Source: an uncultured Azospirillum sp.
GTDB taxonomy: Bacteria; Pseudomonadota; Alphaproteobacteria; Azospirillales; Azospirillaceae
Length of the DNA: 26,550 nucleotides
Assembly (NCBI RefSeq): GCF_946480385.1
Contig: NZ_CAMLJP010000090.1
Span: 1 to 26,550 of the forward strand
Reading direction: 5' to 3'
Part shown: positions 1 through 6,951 of the stretch, one piece after another
Position numbering within the stretch: the first letter of the stretch is position 1
Layout of the letters: every line of letters begins with the position of its first letter
Program-made: the position numbers and the translations under genes
Notes under the pieces: generated by a model
What the model was told of the DNA's origin: nothing
Databases searched by the model: none
Seen by the model: the letters and a program-made list of their open reading frames with translations, nothing else

Positions 1-75
1 AAGTCGGTCGGCATCGCCGTCGCCGACAGCCCCGCCAGCCTGGGCTCCACCATGCAGTCGATCTTCAAGGGTTGA
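1..75 (+). CDS. C-terminal end of a probable succinyl-CoA/malate-CoA ligase alpha subunit
   Basis: The first 75 bases are an open frame ending in TGA, encoding 24 residues that finish VADSPASLGSTMQSIFKG. The pattern of a short beta strand, 'SPA-x-LG-(S/T)-T-(M/L)' and a final helix resembles the extreme C-terminus of SucD/MtkB-type ADP-forming CoA ligase alpha subunits. Only the tail is present, so catalytic residues cannot be checked. A GC-rich hairpin begins 8 nt after the stop, and the next gene is an IclR regulator 122 nt downstream. An unrelated protein with a similar tail cannot be excluded. Confidence 0.4.
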   Translation, partial: KSVGIAVADSPASLGSTMQSIFKG

Positions 76-83
76 CCGATACC

Positions 84-113
84 CGCGGGACCGCCGTCCG
101 CGACGGTTCCGCG
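84..113 (+). other. Stem-loop after the first gene
   Basis: CGCGGGACCG and CGGTTCCGCG form a 10-bp stem (one G-U pair) around a 10-nt loop, starting 8 nt after the stop codon. No T-run follows, so it is not a canonical intrinsic terminator. It may protect a 3' end or attenuate read-through into the IclR gene. Confidence 0.45.
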
Positions 114-197
114 CCCTGATCGAAGCTTCTGTCACTCACGCCATCAGCCGCAACAGACAGGCGCAGCCAAAGCGCCGGACCCCGAGGGAGATGGGAC

Positions 198-1127
198 ATG
201 AAAGCGCAAGCCCAAAACAGCATCCTGGCCCGCCGCATCATCCACGACGACCCCAGCGAGGGCGCCGCCGCGATCATCAAGACCGCGATCATCGAGACGC
301 CGCGGGTGAAGAACGACAACGGCAAGGACGCCAAGGCCGATGCCAAAGCCGATCGGGGCCAGGTGGTCCAGTCGCTGTGCCGCGCGCTGAACATCCTGAC
401 GATCCTCGGCTCCAATGACGGGCCGATGACCCTGACCGAGTTGTCGGAGGCCGCAAACCTGTCGCCCTCCACCACCCATCGCCTGCTGACGACCCTGCAG
501 TACGAGCGTTATGTCCGCTTCGACCAGAGCGCGCGCGGCTGGGTGGTCGGCGTCCAGGCCTACATGACCGGCGCCAATTTCCTGAAGACCCGCAATCTGG
601 TCGATGTCGCCCGTCCGCGCATGCGCCGCCTGATGGAAGAGAGCAGCGAGATCGTGAACCTCGCCGTCGAGGAGAATGGCGAGGCACTCTATCTGGCCCG
701 CGTCGGCGGTCCCCGCGCCGCCCAGGTCGCGGTTCCGCAGACCGACCGCACCCTGCTGCACTGCTCCGCCGTCGGCAAGGCGCTGCTGGCCGGCATGCCG
801 GAGACCAAGGTCCAGACCATCGTCACCCAGCGTGGCATGCGCCAGTTCACCCGCAGCACCCTGTCGTCGCTGCCTGCGCTCTACCGCGACCTGACTCTGG
901 TCCGCACCCGCGGCTATGCCCTGGATCAGGAGGAGCGGGTGTCCGGCCTGCGCTGTGTCGCCGCCCCGATCTTCGACGAGAATTCCCGTGTGATGGGTGC
1001 CCTGTCGCTGTCCGGCTCCAGCCGGCGCATCGAGGACGCGCGGCTGCGCGCCCTGGGCGAAATGGTCAAGCGCGCCGCCGCCGCGGTGACGCAGGAGCTG
1101 GGCGGCCGCGTGCCGGTTCCCAACTGA
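198..1127 (+). CDS. IclR-family transcriptional regulator
   Basis: This encodes 309 residues. After a long polar N-terminus (about residues 1-52) comes a winged helix-turn-helix at about 56-112, with the IclR pattern 'RALNILTILG...MTLTELSEAANLSPSTTHRLLTTL'. An effector-binding domain follows at about 125-300, including 'LLHCSAVGKALLAGM' and 'EERVSGLRCVAAPIFDENSRVMGALSLSG'. The ATG at 198 is preceded by GAGGGAG 7 nt upstream, which supports this start over in-frame alternatives. IclR proteins bind small carboxylates or aromatics and commonly control neighbouring catabolic genes. The partial CoA-ligase-like gene upstream could be a target, but nothing in the sequence proves it. The N-terminal extension, about 40 residues longer than usual and rich in Lys/Asp/Ala, is mildly unusual. 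A strong terminator follows at 1206. Confidence 0.93.
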   Translation: MKAQAQNSILARRIIHDDPSEGAAAIIKTAIIETPRVKNDNGKDAKADAKADRGQVVQSLCRALNILTILGSNDGPMTLTELSEAANLSPSTTHRLLTTLQYERYVRFDQSARGWVVGVQAYMTGANFLKTRNLVDVARPRMRRLMEESSEIVNLAVEENGEALYLARVGGPRAAQVAVPQTDRTLLHCSAVGKALLAGMPETKVQTIVTQRGMRQFTRSTLSSLPALYRDLTLVRTRGYALDQEERVSGLRCVAAPIFDENSRVMGALSLSGSSRRIEDARLRALGEMVKRAAAAVTQELGGRVPVPN

Positions 1128-1205
1128 CCGCTCCTTCATACGGACAAAGAGACGCCAAGAGCTGACGGCAGGTGGTGCACGTTGGCATTCCTCCCTGGCG
1201 CACTC

Positions 1206-1239
1206 AGGGCCGCGTTCCTCATGGAGCGCGGCCCTTTTT
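1206..1239 (+). terminator. Intrinsic terminator after the IclR gene
   Basis: AGGGCCGCG (1206-1214) and CGCGGCCCT (1227-1235) form a perfect 9-bp GC-rich stem around a 12-nt loop, followed by a T-run. It ends the iclR transcript, or a small RNA from its 3' region. ATTCCTCCCTG lies just upstream at 1187-1197. Confidence 0.85.
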
Positions 1240-1422
1240 CTTGAGAAAAGAAGCGTTTCCACGGAATGGAAAAGCGTCTTATTTCTCGGGCAAATCGGAC
1301 GGATCGGTGCGATTGTCTGTCTCGGGAAAGGCGTTCCTTTCTCATCGGGCGGATGTGTTGTTTTGCATGTTCGCGCTTCTCTCGGAGACTGGCCGTGCTG
1401 TGTGCAGCACGGCCATTTTTTT
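1240..1422 (+). ncRNA. Candidate small RNA between two terminators
   Basis: No convincing coding frame occupies this stretch, yet a second strong terminator closes it at 1390-1422 with no gene between the two terminators. That implies a separate short plus-strand transcript. It contains a perfect 6-bp hairpin, GAAAGG-CGTT-CCTTTC (1326-1341), a T-rich single-stranded-looking segment (TGTTGTTTTGC) and then the terminator hairpin. This is a common layout for a trans-acting small RNA. I could not place a clear promoter, so the 5' end is arbitrary. It could instead be a leader whose terminator attenuates the downstream oxidoreductase gene. Confidence 0.35.
1390..1422 (+). terminator. Strong intrinsic terminator
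   Basis: TGGCCGTGCT (1390-1399) and AGCACGGCCA (1406-1415) form a perfect 10-bp stem with a GTGTGC loop, followed by seven T. It is oriented on the plus strand. The other strand lacks a T-run after the hairpin. Confidence 0.9.
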
Positions 1423-1531
1423 AGTTTTCCGCAGGGTGAAATCGGATCCATCGCCGCGTGGACGGGCGGTCCGCCACGGCGACACAGTGCCCCCAAACCC
1501 ATCACGACGACAGGGCAGGGGAGCGATCCGA

Positions 1532-2530
1532 ATGACAGATTTCAGAAGCATGACGGCCATCGAGGTCAGCCAGCCCGGCAAGCCGGAGGTGCTGGTCGCG
1601 GCACGCCGCCCGGTCCCGGACCCGGCGCCGGGCGAGATCCGTATCGCCGTCCAGGCCGCCGGCGTCAACCGGCCCGACGTGCTGCAGCGGCTGGGCAAAT
1701 ACAACCCGCCGCCGGGCATCACCGACATCCCCGGACTGGAGGTGGCGGGCACGGTGGACGCGCTGGGCGATGGGGTCGAAGGCTGGAGTGTCGGCGATCC
1801 GGTCTGCGCCCTGCTGGCCGGCGGCGGCTATGCCGAGTTCTGCGTGGTGCCGGCGGCGCAATGCCTGCCGATCCCGGCCGGCCTGTCGATGGCCGAGGCG
1901 GCGGCCCTGCCGGAGACCTTCTTCACCGTCTGGTCCAACGTGTTCGAACGCGGGGCGCTCCAGCCCGGCGAAGCGCTGCTCGTCCATGGCGGCACGTCCG
2001 GCATCGGCACCACGGCGATCCAGTTGGGCGCGGCCTTCGGCACCCGCGTCTTCGCCACCGCCCGCGGGGCGGAGAAATGCGGCGCCTGTGTCCGGCTGGG
2101 CGCCGAACGCGCCATCGACTATGCCGAGGAGGATTTCGTCGCGGTGGTCAAGGAGGCGACCGGCGGCACCGGCGTGAATGTCGTGCTGGACATCGTCGGC
2201 GGCGATTACGTCGCCCGCAGCATGGATGCGCTGGCGGTCGAGGGCCGTTATGTCTGCATTGGCTTCGTCCGCGGGGCGACGGCCAACGTGAACTTCTTCC
2301 CCGTCATGACCAAGCGTCTGGTGCTGACCGGCTCAACCCTGCGGGCGCGTCCCGTCGCCTACAAGCAGGCGGTGGCCGACCAACTGAAGGCCCGCGTCTG
2401 GCCGCTGATCGAGCAGGGCAAGATCAAGCCGGTCGTCCACGAGGTCTTCCCGCTCGACCGGGCCGCCGACGCCCACCGGCTGATGGAAAGCAACCAGCAT
2501 GTCGGCAAGCTGGTGCTTGCGGTGGGGTGA
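1532..2530 (+). CDS. NAD(P)H quinone oxidoreductase, zinc-free MDR family (PIG3/QOR-like)
   Basis: This encodes 332 residues. The ATG at 1532 has GGGGAG 9 nt upstream; the frame stays open further 5' but that part crosses two terminators and is not coding-like. The N-terminal GroES-like domain carries 'AAGVNRPDVLQRLGKYNPPPG', a hallmark of the PIG3 branch. The Rossmann part has 'VHGGTSGIGTTAIQLG' for NADPH binding. No zinc-ligand cysteine set is seen, as expected for quinone oxidoreductases. The C-terminus 'AADAHRLMESNQHVGKLVL' is typical. The likely role is cytosolic NADPH-dependent reduction of quinones or other reactive electrophiles. It appears to be transcribed alone: a terminator precedes it and the next genes run the opposite way. 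The true substrate is not evident. Confidence 0.9.
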   Translation: MTDFRSMTAIEVSQPGKPEVLVAARRPVPDPAPGEIRIAVQAAGVNRPDVLQRLGKYNPPPGITDIPGLEVAGTVDALGDGVEGWSVGDPVCALLAGGGYAEFCVVPAAQCLPIPAGLSMAEAAALPETFFTVWSNVFERGALQPGEALLVHGGTSGIGTTAIQLGAAFGTRVFATARGAEKCGACVRLGAERAIDYAEEDFVAVVKEATGGTGVNVVLDIVGGDYVARSMDALAVEGRYVCIGFVRGATANVNFFPVMTKRLVLTGSTLRARPVAYKQAVADQLKARVWPLIEQGKIKPVVHEVFPLDRAADAHRLMESNQHVGKLVLAVG

Positions 2531-2545
2531 GGGAGTTCCCTCTCC

Positions 2546-2571
2546 CCCCTCAATCCAGCCCCTCAATCCAG
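2546..2571. repeat. Perfect 13-bp tandem duplication
   Basis: CCCCTCAATCCAG occurs twice head to tail (2546-2558 and 2559-2571). The second copy contains the stop codon and last residues of the minus-strand gene ending at 2563, so the duplication copied a gene terminus into the convergent gap. Confidence 0.9.
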
Positions 2572-4032
2572 CATCGGCAGGCCGGTCTCGATCCTGACCA
2601 GTGCGGCCAGCAGCGGCGCGCCGATGTCGCGGCGGACGAAGTTGCTGGCCTTTTCCGCCGCGTTGATCGCCTGCTGGAAGGTGCGGCGCCAGCGGTCGTC
2701 GTTGTAGAAGGCCTTTTCCGCCTTGGCCCGCTGCGCCAGCAGTCCGGGGCGGCGGCCGGCGGAATCGTCCGCCAGCTTGTTCAGGCGGTTCATCAGGTCG
2801 TTGGCGACGGCCGGCTCGCCGCGCTTCATCGCCGCCTCGATCAGCTCGGCATAAGCCTCGCCACGGGTGTCGATGTCGGCGACCTGCTCGGCATAGGCGA
2901 CGGCCATCGCCGTCTCACCGCGCTTGGCCAGCCGCCCCAGCACCGCCGGGATCGTCCACGGGTTCTCGTCCTGCACGGTGCTGAGCAGGCCCAGCGCCAG
3001 CTTCGGCTCGCCGATGTCGGCCGCCGCCACCGCCAGTTCCGGCGGGCAGCAGTCACCGCGGGTTTCCTTGAACTTGGAGAACTGCGTCTCGACCGTGTTC
3101 AGGAACAGGGTGCGGGCCTGCGCCTCCTTGCCGGCGCGCAGCAGCGTCTGGGCGACCAGCCCCAGCTCCCACGAGCAATTGTGGCTTGAGGCATAGCTCT
3201 TGGCCTCGTCGGCCAGCGCGTTGGTCAATGCCGCGTCGCCGCGCCAGGACGCCGCCTTGGCGATGTCGGCGAGGTTGTAGATGCGGGTCGAGCAGTCGTT
3301 GATCTGCCGCGTGATGTCGAGCGCCAGCGACGTCTGTCCCATCAGCGACAGGGCGCGGGCGACGAACAGATCCTGGCCGGAGCTGTCGGCGACGCCGCCG
3401 CGGCGCACCGCACTGACGAAGGGCGCCATGATCTCCTTGGCGCGGCCGGGATCGCCCAGCTGCTGGTAGGCGACCGCCAGCGACAGCCAGTCCCAGCGCG
3501 CGGCGGTGATCGGCGTCTCCACCGGCGGGAGCATCTCGCCGATGCGGTGGAGGAAGCACAGGCTGTTCAGCGCATCATTGCAGACCAGCGCCCGGATGCG
3601 CGAGCGGAATTCGTAGAAGTCGAAGTCGCCGACGAACTGGTTGGTGACGAGCTGCACCGCCAGCGGGCTGTCGGGGTATTTCGTCACGATCTCATTGAAC
3701 AGCTTGTCGGCCTCCTTCAGAAGGCGCGACTCCTCGGCGACGTCATAGGTGTTGTCGGCCTGCCGGATCAGCTGCAGCGCCTGCACGAACAGGCGGTTGG
3801 CCGGACCCGGCGTGCCGGCGGCGGGGGAGTCCGCCCCGCCGCCATCCTGATCCTGGGCCACCACATCTTGCGCCACCACGTCCGGGGCCACCGGTTTGCC
3901 CTGCACCGCCCCCTGCGCTGCCGCGTCCTGCGCCAGAACGGGACCGGCCGCGACCGCCGCCGGCAGGATCAGGGCTGCGGCGACGGCGGTGGTGCGGAGA
4001 ACGGCGAGAACGCGGGATAGGGCGGAGGCCAT
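2563..4032 (-). CDS. Exported helical-repeat (TPR-like) protein of unknown function
   Basis: This encodes 489 residues. A Sec signal peptide is visible: a short basic start, the hydrophobic stretch 'TAVAAALILPAAVAAG', and probable cleavage after 'PVLA' near residue 34. A low-complexity Ala/Gln/Asp/Val linker with near repeats ('APDVVAQDVVAQDQDGG') follows. The remainder is almost wholly amphipathic helices with TPR-like spacing, for example 'AMAVAYAEQVADIDTRGEAYAELIEAAMKRGE', suggesting a periplasmic superhelical scaffold. No enzyme motif is seen. It starts 12 nt after the BON lipoprotein gene ends, so the two are very likely co-transcribed. Its ribosome site is weak, consistent with translational coupling. 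I do not recognise an orthologous named gene. Confidence 0.8.
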   Translation of the reverse strand: MASALSRVLAVLRTTAVAAALILPAAVAAGPVLAQDAAAQGAVQGKPVAPDVVAQDVVAQDQDGGGADSPAAGTPGPANRLFVQALQLIRQADNTYDVAEESRLLKEADKLFNEIVTKYPDSPLAVQLVTNQFVGDFDFYEFRSRIRALVCNDALNSLCFLHRIGEMLPPVETPITAARWDWLSLAVAYQQLGDPGRAKEIMAPFVSAVRRGGVADSSGQDLFVARALSLMGQTSLALDITRQINDCSTRIYNLADIAKAASWRGDAALTNALADEAKSYASSHNCSWELGLVAQTLLRAGKEAQARTLFLNTVETQFSKFKETRGDCCPPELAVAAADIGEPKLALGLLSTVQDENPWTIPAVLGRLAKRGETAMAVAYAEQVADIDTRGEAYAELIEAAMKRGEPAVANDLMNRLNKLADDSAGRRPGLLAQRAKAEKAFYNDDRWRRTFQQAINAAEKASNFVRRDIGAPLLAALVRIETGLPMLD

Positions 4033-4044
4033 GGCGGTCGGGTT

Positions 4045-4650
4045 TCAACCCTGGAGGTTTGGGTTTGGGAGCAGACGGACGTAGCTGACGACACGCTGGA
4101 CGTTGGGCACCGAACGGGAATGCTGGAGCACGCGGTTCAGCTCTTCCTGCGAACTGGCGACACCCATCAGATAGACAACTCCATCGACGGTATCGATGCT
4201 GTAGTTTTGGCTATGAATATCCGCATCGAACGTGATGCGGCTGCGAATCTGGGTTGAAATCCAGGTGTCGCGCGCGGTGTCCACGATGCTGGACCCGTTG
4301 TCGATCTGGATTTCGTTGATGACTTCCTTGACGCCATCGGCCTGCCAGGTGAGCCGCACCGCGTCGAGGCGCATCTGCGCGTCGGCGGCGCGGCCGGTCA
4401 GCAGCACGCGGCCCTGATCGACGGTCAGGCCGATCCGGTTGGTCATGTCGATCGAATGCTGCAGCCACAGCGAATTGATGCGGGCGCGGATTTCGGTGTC
4501 GCTGACGAAGCCGCTGAAGCCGCGCTCCTGCGAGGCAACGACGGCGGCGCCGCCCGCGGTGCCCAGGACCAGCGGCCCGCAACCGGACAGCGAGGTCCCT
4601 GCGGCGCAGGCAAGTGCGAACATCGTCCAAAGGCGGCTCAAACCCGTCAC
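4045..4650 (-). CDS. BON-domain (OsmY/DolP-like) outer-membrane lipoprotein
   Basis: A GTG start at 4650 is chosen because AAGGGGAGG lies 6 nt upstream and the product then begins with a lipoprotein signal. This gives 201 residues. The lipobox 'LSGC' ends at Cys24, the predicted lipidation site. Two BON domains follow at about 45-110 ('IRARINSLWLQHSIDMTNRIGLTVDQGRVLLTGRA') and 120-190 ('ISTQIRSRITFDADIHSQNYSIDTVDGVVYLMGVA'). The size and two-domain layout match DolP/YraP-type proteins, which bind anionic phospholipids and help maintain the outer membrane. It leads the co-directional pair with the exported helical-repeat protein. An upstream ATG in frame (4770) would add 40 residues before the signal and is unlikely. 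Confidence 0.88.
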   Translation of the reverse strand: MTGLSRLWTMFALACAAGTSLSGCGPLVLGTAGGAAVVASQERGFSGFVSDTEIRARINSLWLQHSIDMTNRIGLTVDQGRVLLTGRAADAQMRLDAVRLTWQADGVKEVINEIQIDNGSSIVDTARDTWISTQIRSRITFDADIHSQNYSIDTVDGVVYLMGVASSQEELNRVLQHSRSVPNVQRVVSYVRLLPNPNLQG

Positions 4651-4894
4651 AGCGTGCCTCCCCTTGCCTGCATGTCGAGCGCCGGGCGGTTGCGGCGCGC
4701 GGCCGGAAAAAGTCACGGCGGAACGGTCTTTGCAATGGGGAAATTCAGGGCTTTCACCAGTCATCGTCACTTTGTCCCGAGGTGATGCACGGATGTTGCA
4801 GTCGCTGCGATTGCGAAGGAGCGGCTGCGACGGAAGTTTCGCCGCCGCGTCCCAGGCAGTCTCTGGGCGACCTCCGGGCAGTCTCGGGGCAAAA

Positions 4895-5746
4895 TCAGGC
4901 GAAAGCTGGGCTGGAGAGCACGCGTGCGATCTCGCGGGCCAGGACGCGCGAAACGACCCGCCGCGCCGTGGCGTCGCGCAGGATTTCCTCGTCCCTCGGG
5001 TTCGACAGGAAGCCGGTCTCCACCAGAACCGACGGCACGTCCGGCGCCTTCAGCACCGCGAAATTCGCCGAGCGCATCGGGTTTTCCAGCAGGCGCAACT
5101 CCTTGCCCGCGCCTTCCACCAGAAGCTGGCGGGCGGCCAGCGAGGCATGGCGGGTGTGGCGCGCCGTCAGGTCCAGCAGGATGTCCTTGACGATCCGGCC
5201 ACCACCGAAGGAGCCCTGCTTGCCGAAGCGGTCAGCCTGGTTCTCCTGCTGGGCGAGGCGCGAGGCGAAGGAGTCCGACGCCTTTTCCGACAGGATGTAG
5301 GCCGACAGCCCGCGGGCATCGGCATTGGGGGCGCTGTCGGCGTGGATCGACACGAACAGGTCGGCCCCGGCCTCGCGCGTTAGCGCCACCCGCTCGTCCA
5401 GCGCCAGAAAACGGTCGTCGCGCCGCGTCAGCTTCACCGCAACATTAGTCCGGCCGGCGAGGATGCGCGCGACGTCTTGGGCGATGTCGAGCGTCACCTC
5501 CTTCTCGAAGGTGCCGCGGGTGCCGATCGCGCCGGGATCGTTGCCGCCATGGCCCGGATCGAGCATCACCAGCCGGGGCCGCGACGGACCGCCGGCGGCC
5601 GGCTTGCGGCCGGGCTGCCGCTCCGCAGCCAGGGCCTGGCCCGGCGACTGGGCCAGCGCCATCGCCGCCGTGCCGAAAGCGGTTAACCAAAGTTTGCTCA
5701 GCCCGAGCCCAAGCAGCTGTCGTCGATTCATTGCCAGAAATACCAT
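4895..5746 (-). CDS. N-acetylmuramoyl-L-alanine amidase (Amidase_3, AmiC-like)
   Basis: This encodes 283 residues. The N-terminus 'MNRRQLLGLGLSKLW...AMALAQSPGQALA' has a twin arginine followed by a hydrophobic stretch, suggesting Tat export, as known for AmiA and AmiC. The zinc-amidase domain spans about 58-278. It contains 'DPGHGGNDPGAIG' (His66), 'FEKEV' (Glu81), 'SIHAD' (His135) and 'LVETGFLSN' (Glu243), the expected zinc and catalytic residues. It cleaves the amide between MurNAc and the stem peptide to separate daughter cells. There is no AMIN targeting domain; at this length it is the short form. An alternative ATG at 5731 removes five residues and leaves the Tat motif at the very start. 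A TTGACA-like -35 lies upstream on the minus strand (5852-5847) without a clear -10. Confidence 0.92.
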   Translation of the reverse strand: MVFLAMNRRQLLGLGLSKLWLTAFGTAAMALAQSPGQALAAERQPGRKPAAGGPSRPRLVMLDPGHGGNDPGAIGTRGTFEKEVTLDIAQDVARILAGRTNVAVKLTRRDDRFLALDERVALTREAGADLFVSIHADSAPNADARGLSAYILSEKASDSFASRLAQQENQADRFGKQGSFGGGRIVKDILLDLTARHTRHASLAARQLLVEGAGKELRLLENPMRSANFAVLKAPDVPSVLVETGFLSNPRDEEILRDATARRVVSRVLAREIARVLSSPAFA

Positions 5747-5945
5747 GCTGCAAAGGTGGGAAGACCGCGGTGTCAGGTCGCCCGACCCGCCGCACCGCCC
5801 GTTGGTCTAGCCTGATTCATTAACCAATGCGGCTGCGAAAAAGTATTGTCAAGACCGGGCAGGTTACCGTTTCTGAATATTTGTGAGCCTCCGGTCATGC
5901 GGGCACACTTGAAAGGCTGAGGATTCGACAGAGATGATTGGTTGC

Positions 5946-5981
5946 TTGATGACCGATTGAAAAAGCGCTAAAATTTTAGCG
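5946..5981 (+). promoter_or_regulatory. Promoter with a 16-bp palindrome over the -10 box
   Basis: TTGATG (5946-5951), a 17-bp spacer and TAAAAT (5969-5974) form a good sigma-70-type promoter. The -10 box lies inside the perfect palindrome CGCTAAAATTTTAGCG (5966-5981), so a bound repressor would block RNA polymerase. The next gene starts 19 nt later behind a strong ribosome site. The remaining gap upstream (5747-5945) shows nothing else clear apart from the amidase promoter region. Confidence 0.6.
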
Positions 5982-6000
5982 ATCAGCTCGGGAGGTGTCG

Positions 6001-6168
6001 ATGTTGAGGAAAGCCCTGTTCAACATCATCCGGCAAGAGCAACGCGAGATCGAGGACAAGCTCGAACGCGAGGAACAGCAGCCCAGTCCTGACGTCCGCC
6101 GGATCGTCGGTCTGCGGCAAGAGGCGACCAGCCTGCGTCGTGAGTTGGAACATTTCCACGACGTGTAA
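6001..6168 (+). CDS. 55-residue charged coiled-coil protein, unknown
   Basis: This is a small gene with an excellent ribosome site (GGAGGTG, 4 nt before ATG), a promoter with operator-like palindrome upstream and a strong terminator at 6247-6288. The product begins MLRKALFNIIRQEQREIEDK, followed by a Glu/Gln/Arg-rich helix, a 'QQPSPD' turn and a second helix ending 'LRRELEHFHDV'. It looks like a two-helix hairpin or coiled coil, loosely similar in style to YdcH/DUF465 small proteins, but I cannot assign it. There is no signal peptide or membrane segment. The complete transcription unit makes it a credible gene despite its size. Confidence 0.75.
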   Translation: MLRKALFNIIRQEQREIEDKLEREEQQPSPDVRRIVGLRQEATSLRRELEHFHDV

Positions 6169-6246
6169 GACCTGATGCCGGCCTTCATCCGGTCACCGGG
6201 CGTCGCTATGGAAGGTTGCCACTGAATATGTGACCGATCGGTCGCG

Positions 6247-6288
6247 CCCCTTCTCCGCAGGATCGCGGGGGAGGGGATTTTTGTTTTT
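6247..6288 (+). terminator. Intrinsic terminator of the 55-residue gene
   Basis: CCCCTTCTCCGC (6247-6258) pairs with GCGGGGGAGGGG (6265-6276) over 12 bp including two G-U pairs, with a 6-nt loop followed by ATTTTTGTTTTT. Confidence 0.88.
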
Positions 6289-6310
6289 GGGGAAGGGCAT
6301 CCCTCAAGCC

Positions 6311-6697
6311 TCACCCGAGCTTGGCGTATCCGCGCTCGATCACCCGTTCGGCGGCTTCATAGACGGCCAGCATCTCCTCGTAGGCCGCGCGCAGGCGGGC
6401 GAGGTCGGTGACGGCGGCACTGTCGGGATGCCGGGATTCGGACATCTTCAGGCCGGCGCGGATATAGTCGGCGCGCAGTTCCGCCACCCGCACCGCCATG
6501 CGCAGGAAGCTGTCGCGGTTCAGGTTCGGCAGTTCGCGCCCGATGACCTCGCAGTTGGCCTCCAGGATCGCCGCATCCATGTTTTCCAGGAAATGGCGGA
6601 TGCGCTGGCTGCGGCTGCTGTCGGCGGCATCCGCCGTCATCAGCTTGTCGACCTTGCCCTTGGTGTATTCACCGATGATCTTGCCGCCGGTTGCCAT
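6311..6697 (-). CDS. Small helical protein of unknown function
   Basis: This encodes 128 residues from the ATG at 6697. The frame continues 59 codons upstream, but that part is Pro/Ser/Arg-rich and looks non-coding; GGGAAGG/GGCGGGA stretches precede the chosen ATG. The product begins MATGGKIIGEYTKGKVDKLM and is almost entirely alpha-helical, with charged amphipathic segments ('RIRHFLENMDAAILEANCEVIGREL', 'LARLRAAYEEMLAVYEAAERVIERGYAKLG'). There is no signal peptide and no recognisable catalytic motif. It is transcribed alone between a plus-strand terminator and purU. I do not recognise the family. Confidence 0.72.
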   Translation of the reverse strand: MATGGKIIGEYTKGKVDKLMTADAADSSRSQRIRHFLENMDAAILEANCEVIGRELPNLNRDSFLRMAVRVAELRADYIRAGLKMSESRHPDSAAVTDLARLRAAYEEMLAVYEAAERVIERGYAKLG

Positions 6698-6808
6698 GGG
6701 TGATCCCGCCTTCCCGATGTCGGCCAATCCGGCCGACGGCGATTGTCGCACCGCCGGCGCGTCTGCGCCAGAGCGGCGTGGGGCGGGCTGGATCGGGGGC
6801 ATTCCTGT

Positions 6809-6842
6809 TTGACAGTGTGGCCTGCTTGACGGCGTGGCCGGC
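6809..6842. repeat. 17-bp imperfect tandem duplication
   Basis: TTGACAGTGTGGCCTGC (6809-6825) is followed directly by TTGACGGCGTGGCCGGC (6826-6842), with 14 of 17 identical. It lies in the gap between divergent genes. Both copies contain a TTGAC core, so either could act as a -35 box. Confidence 0.75.
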
Positions 6843-6951
6843 CTGAGGGTGCAGCCATGTGCGGAAGCGCTCATGAAGCGGGTGCAACATCGCGGCGTTC
6901 GTGCTAGGGAAGCTTCCCCCTTTTCTTGCTGTACGTCATGGTGGATGCGCG

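Noticed and set aside
144..1505. A 453-codon minus-strand frame across the IclR gene and two terminators
   Set aside because: It crosses two plus-strand terminators and is antisense to a well-supported gene, with no protein-like composition.
1172..1531. N-terminal extension of the quinone oxidoreductase frame
   Set aside because: It runs through both terminator hairpins and has no family resemblance. A good ribosome site precedes the ATG at 1532.
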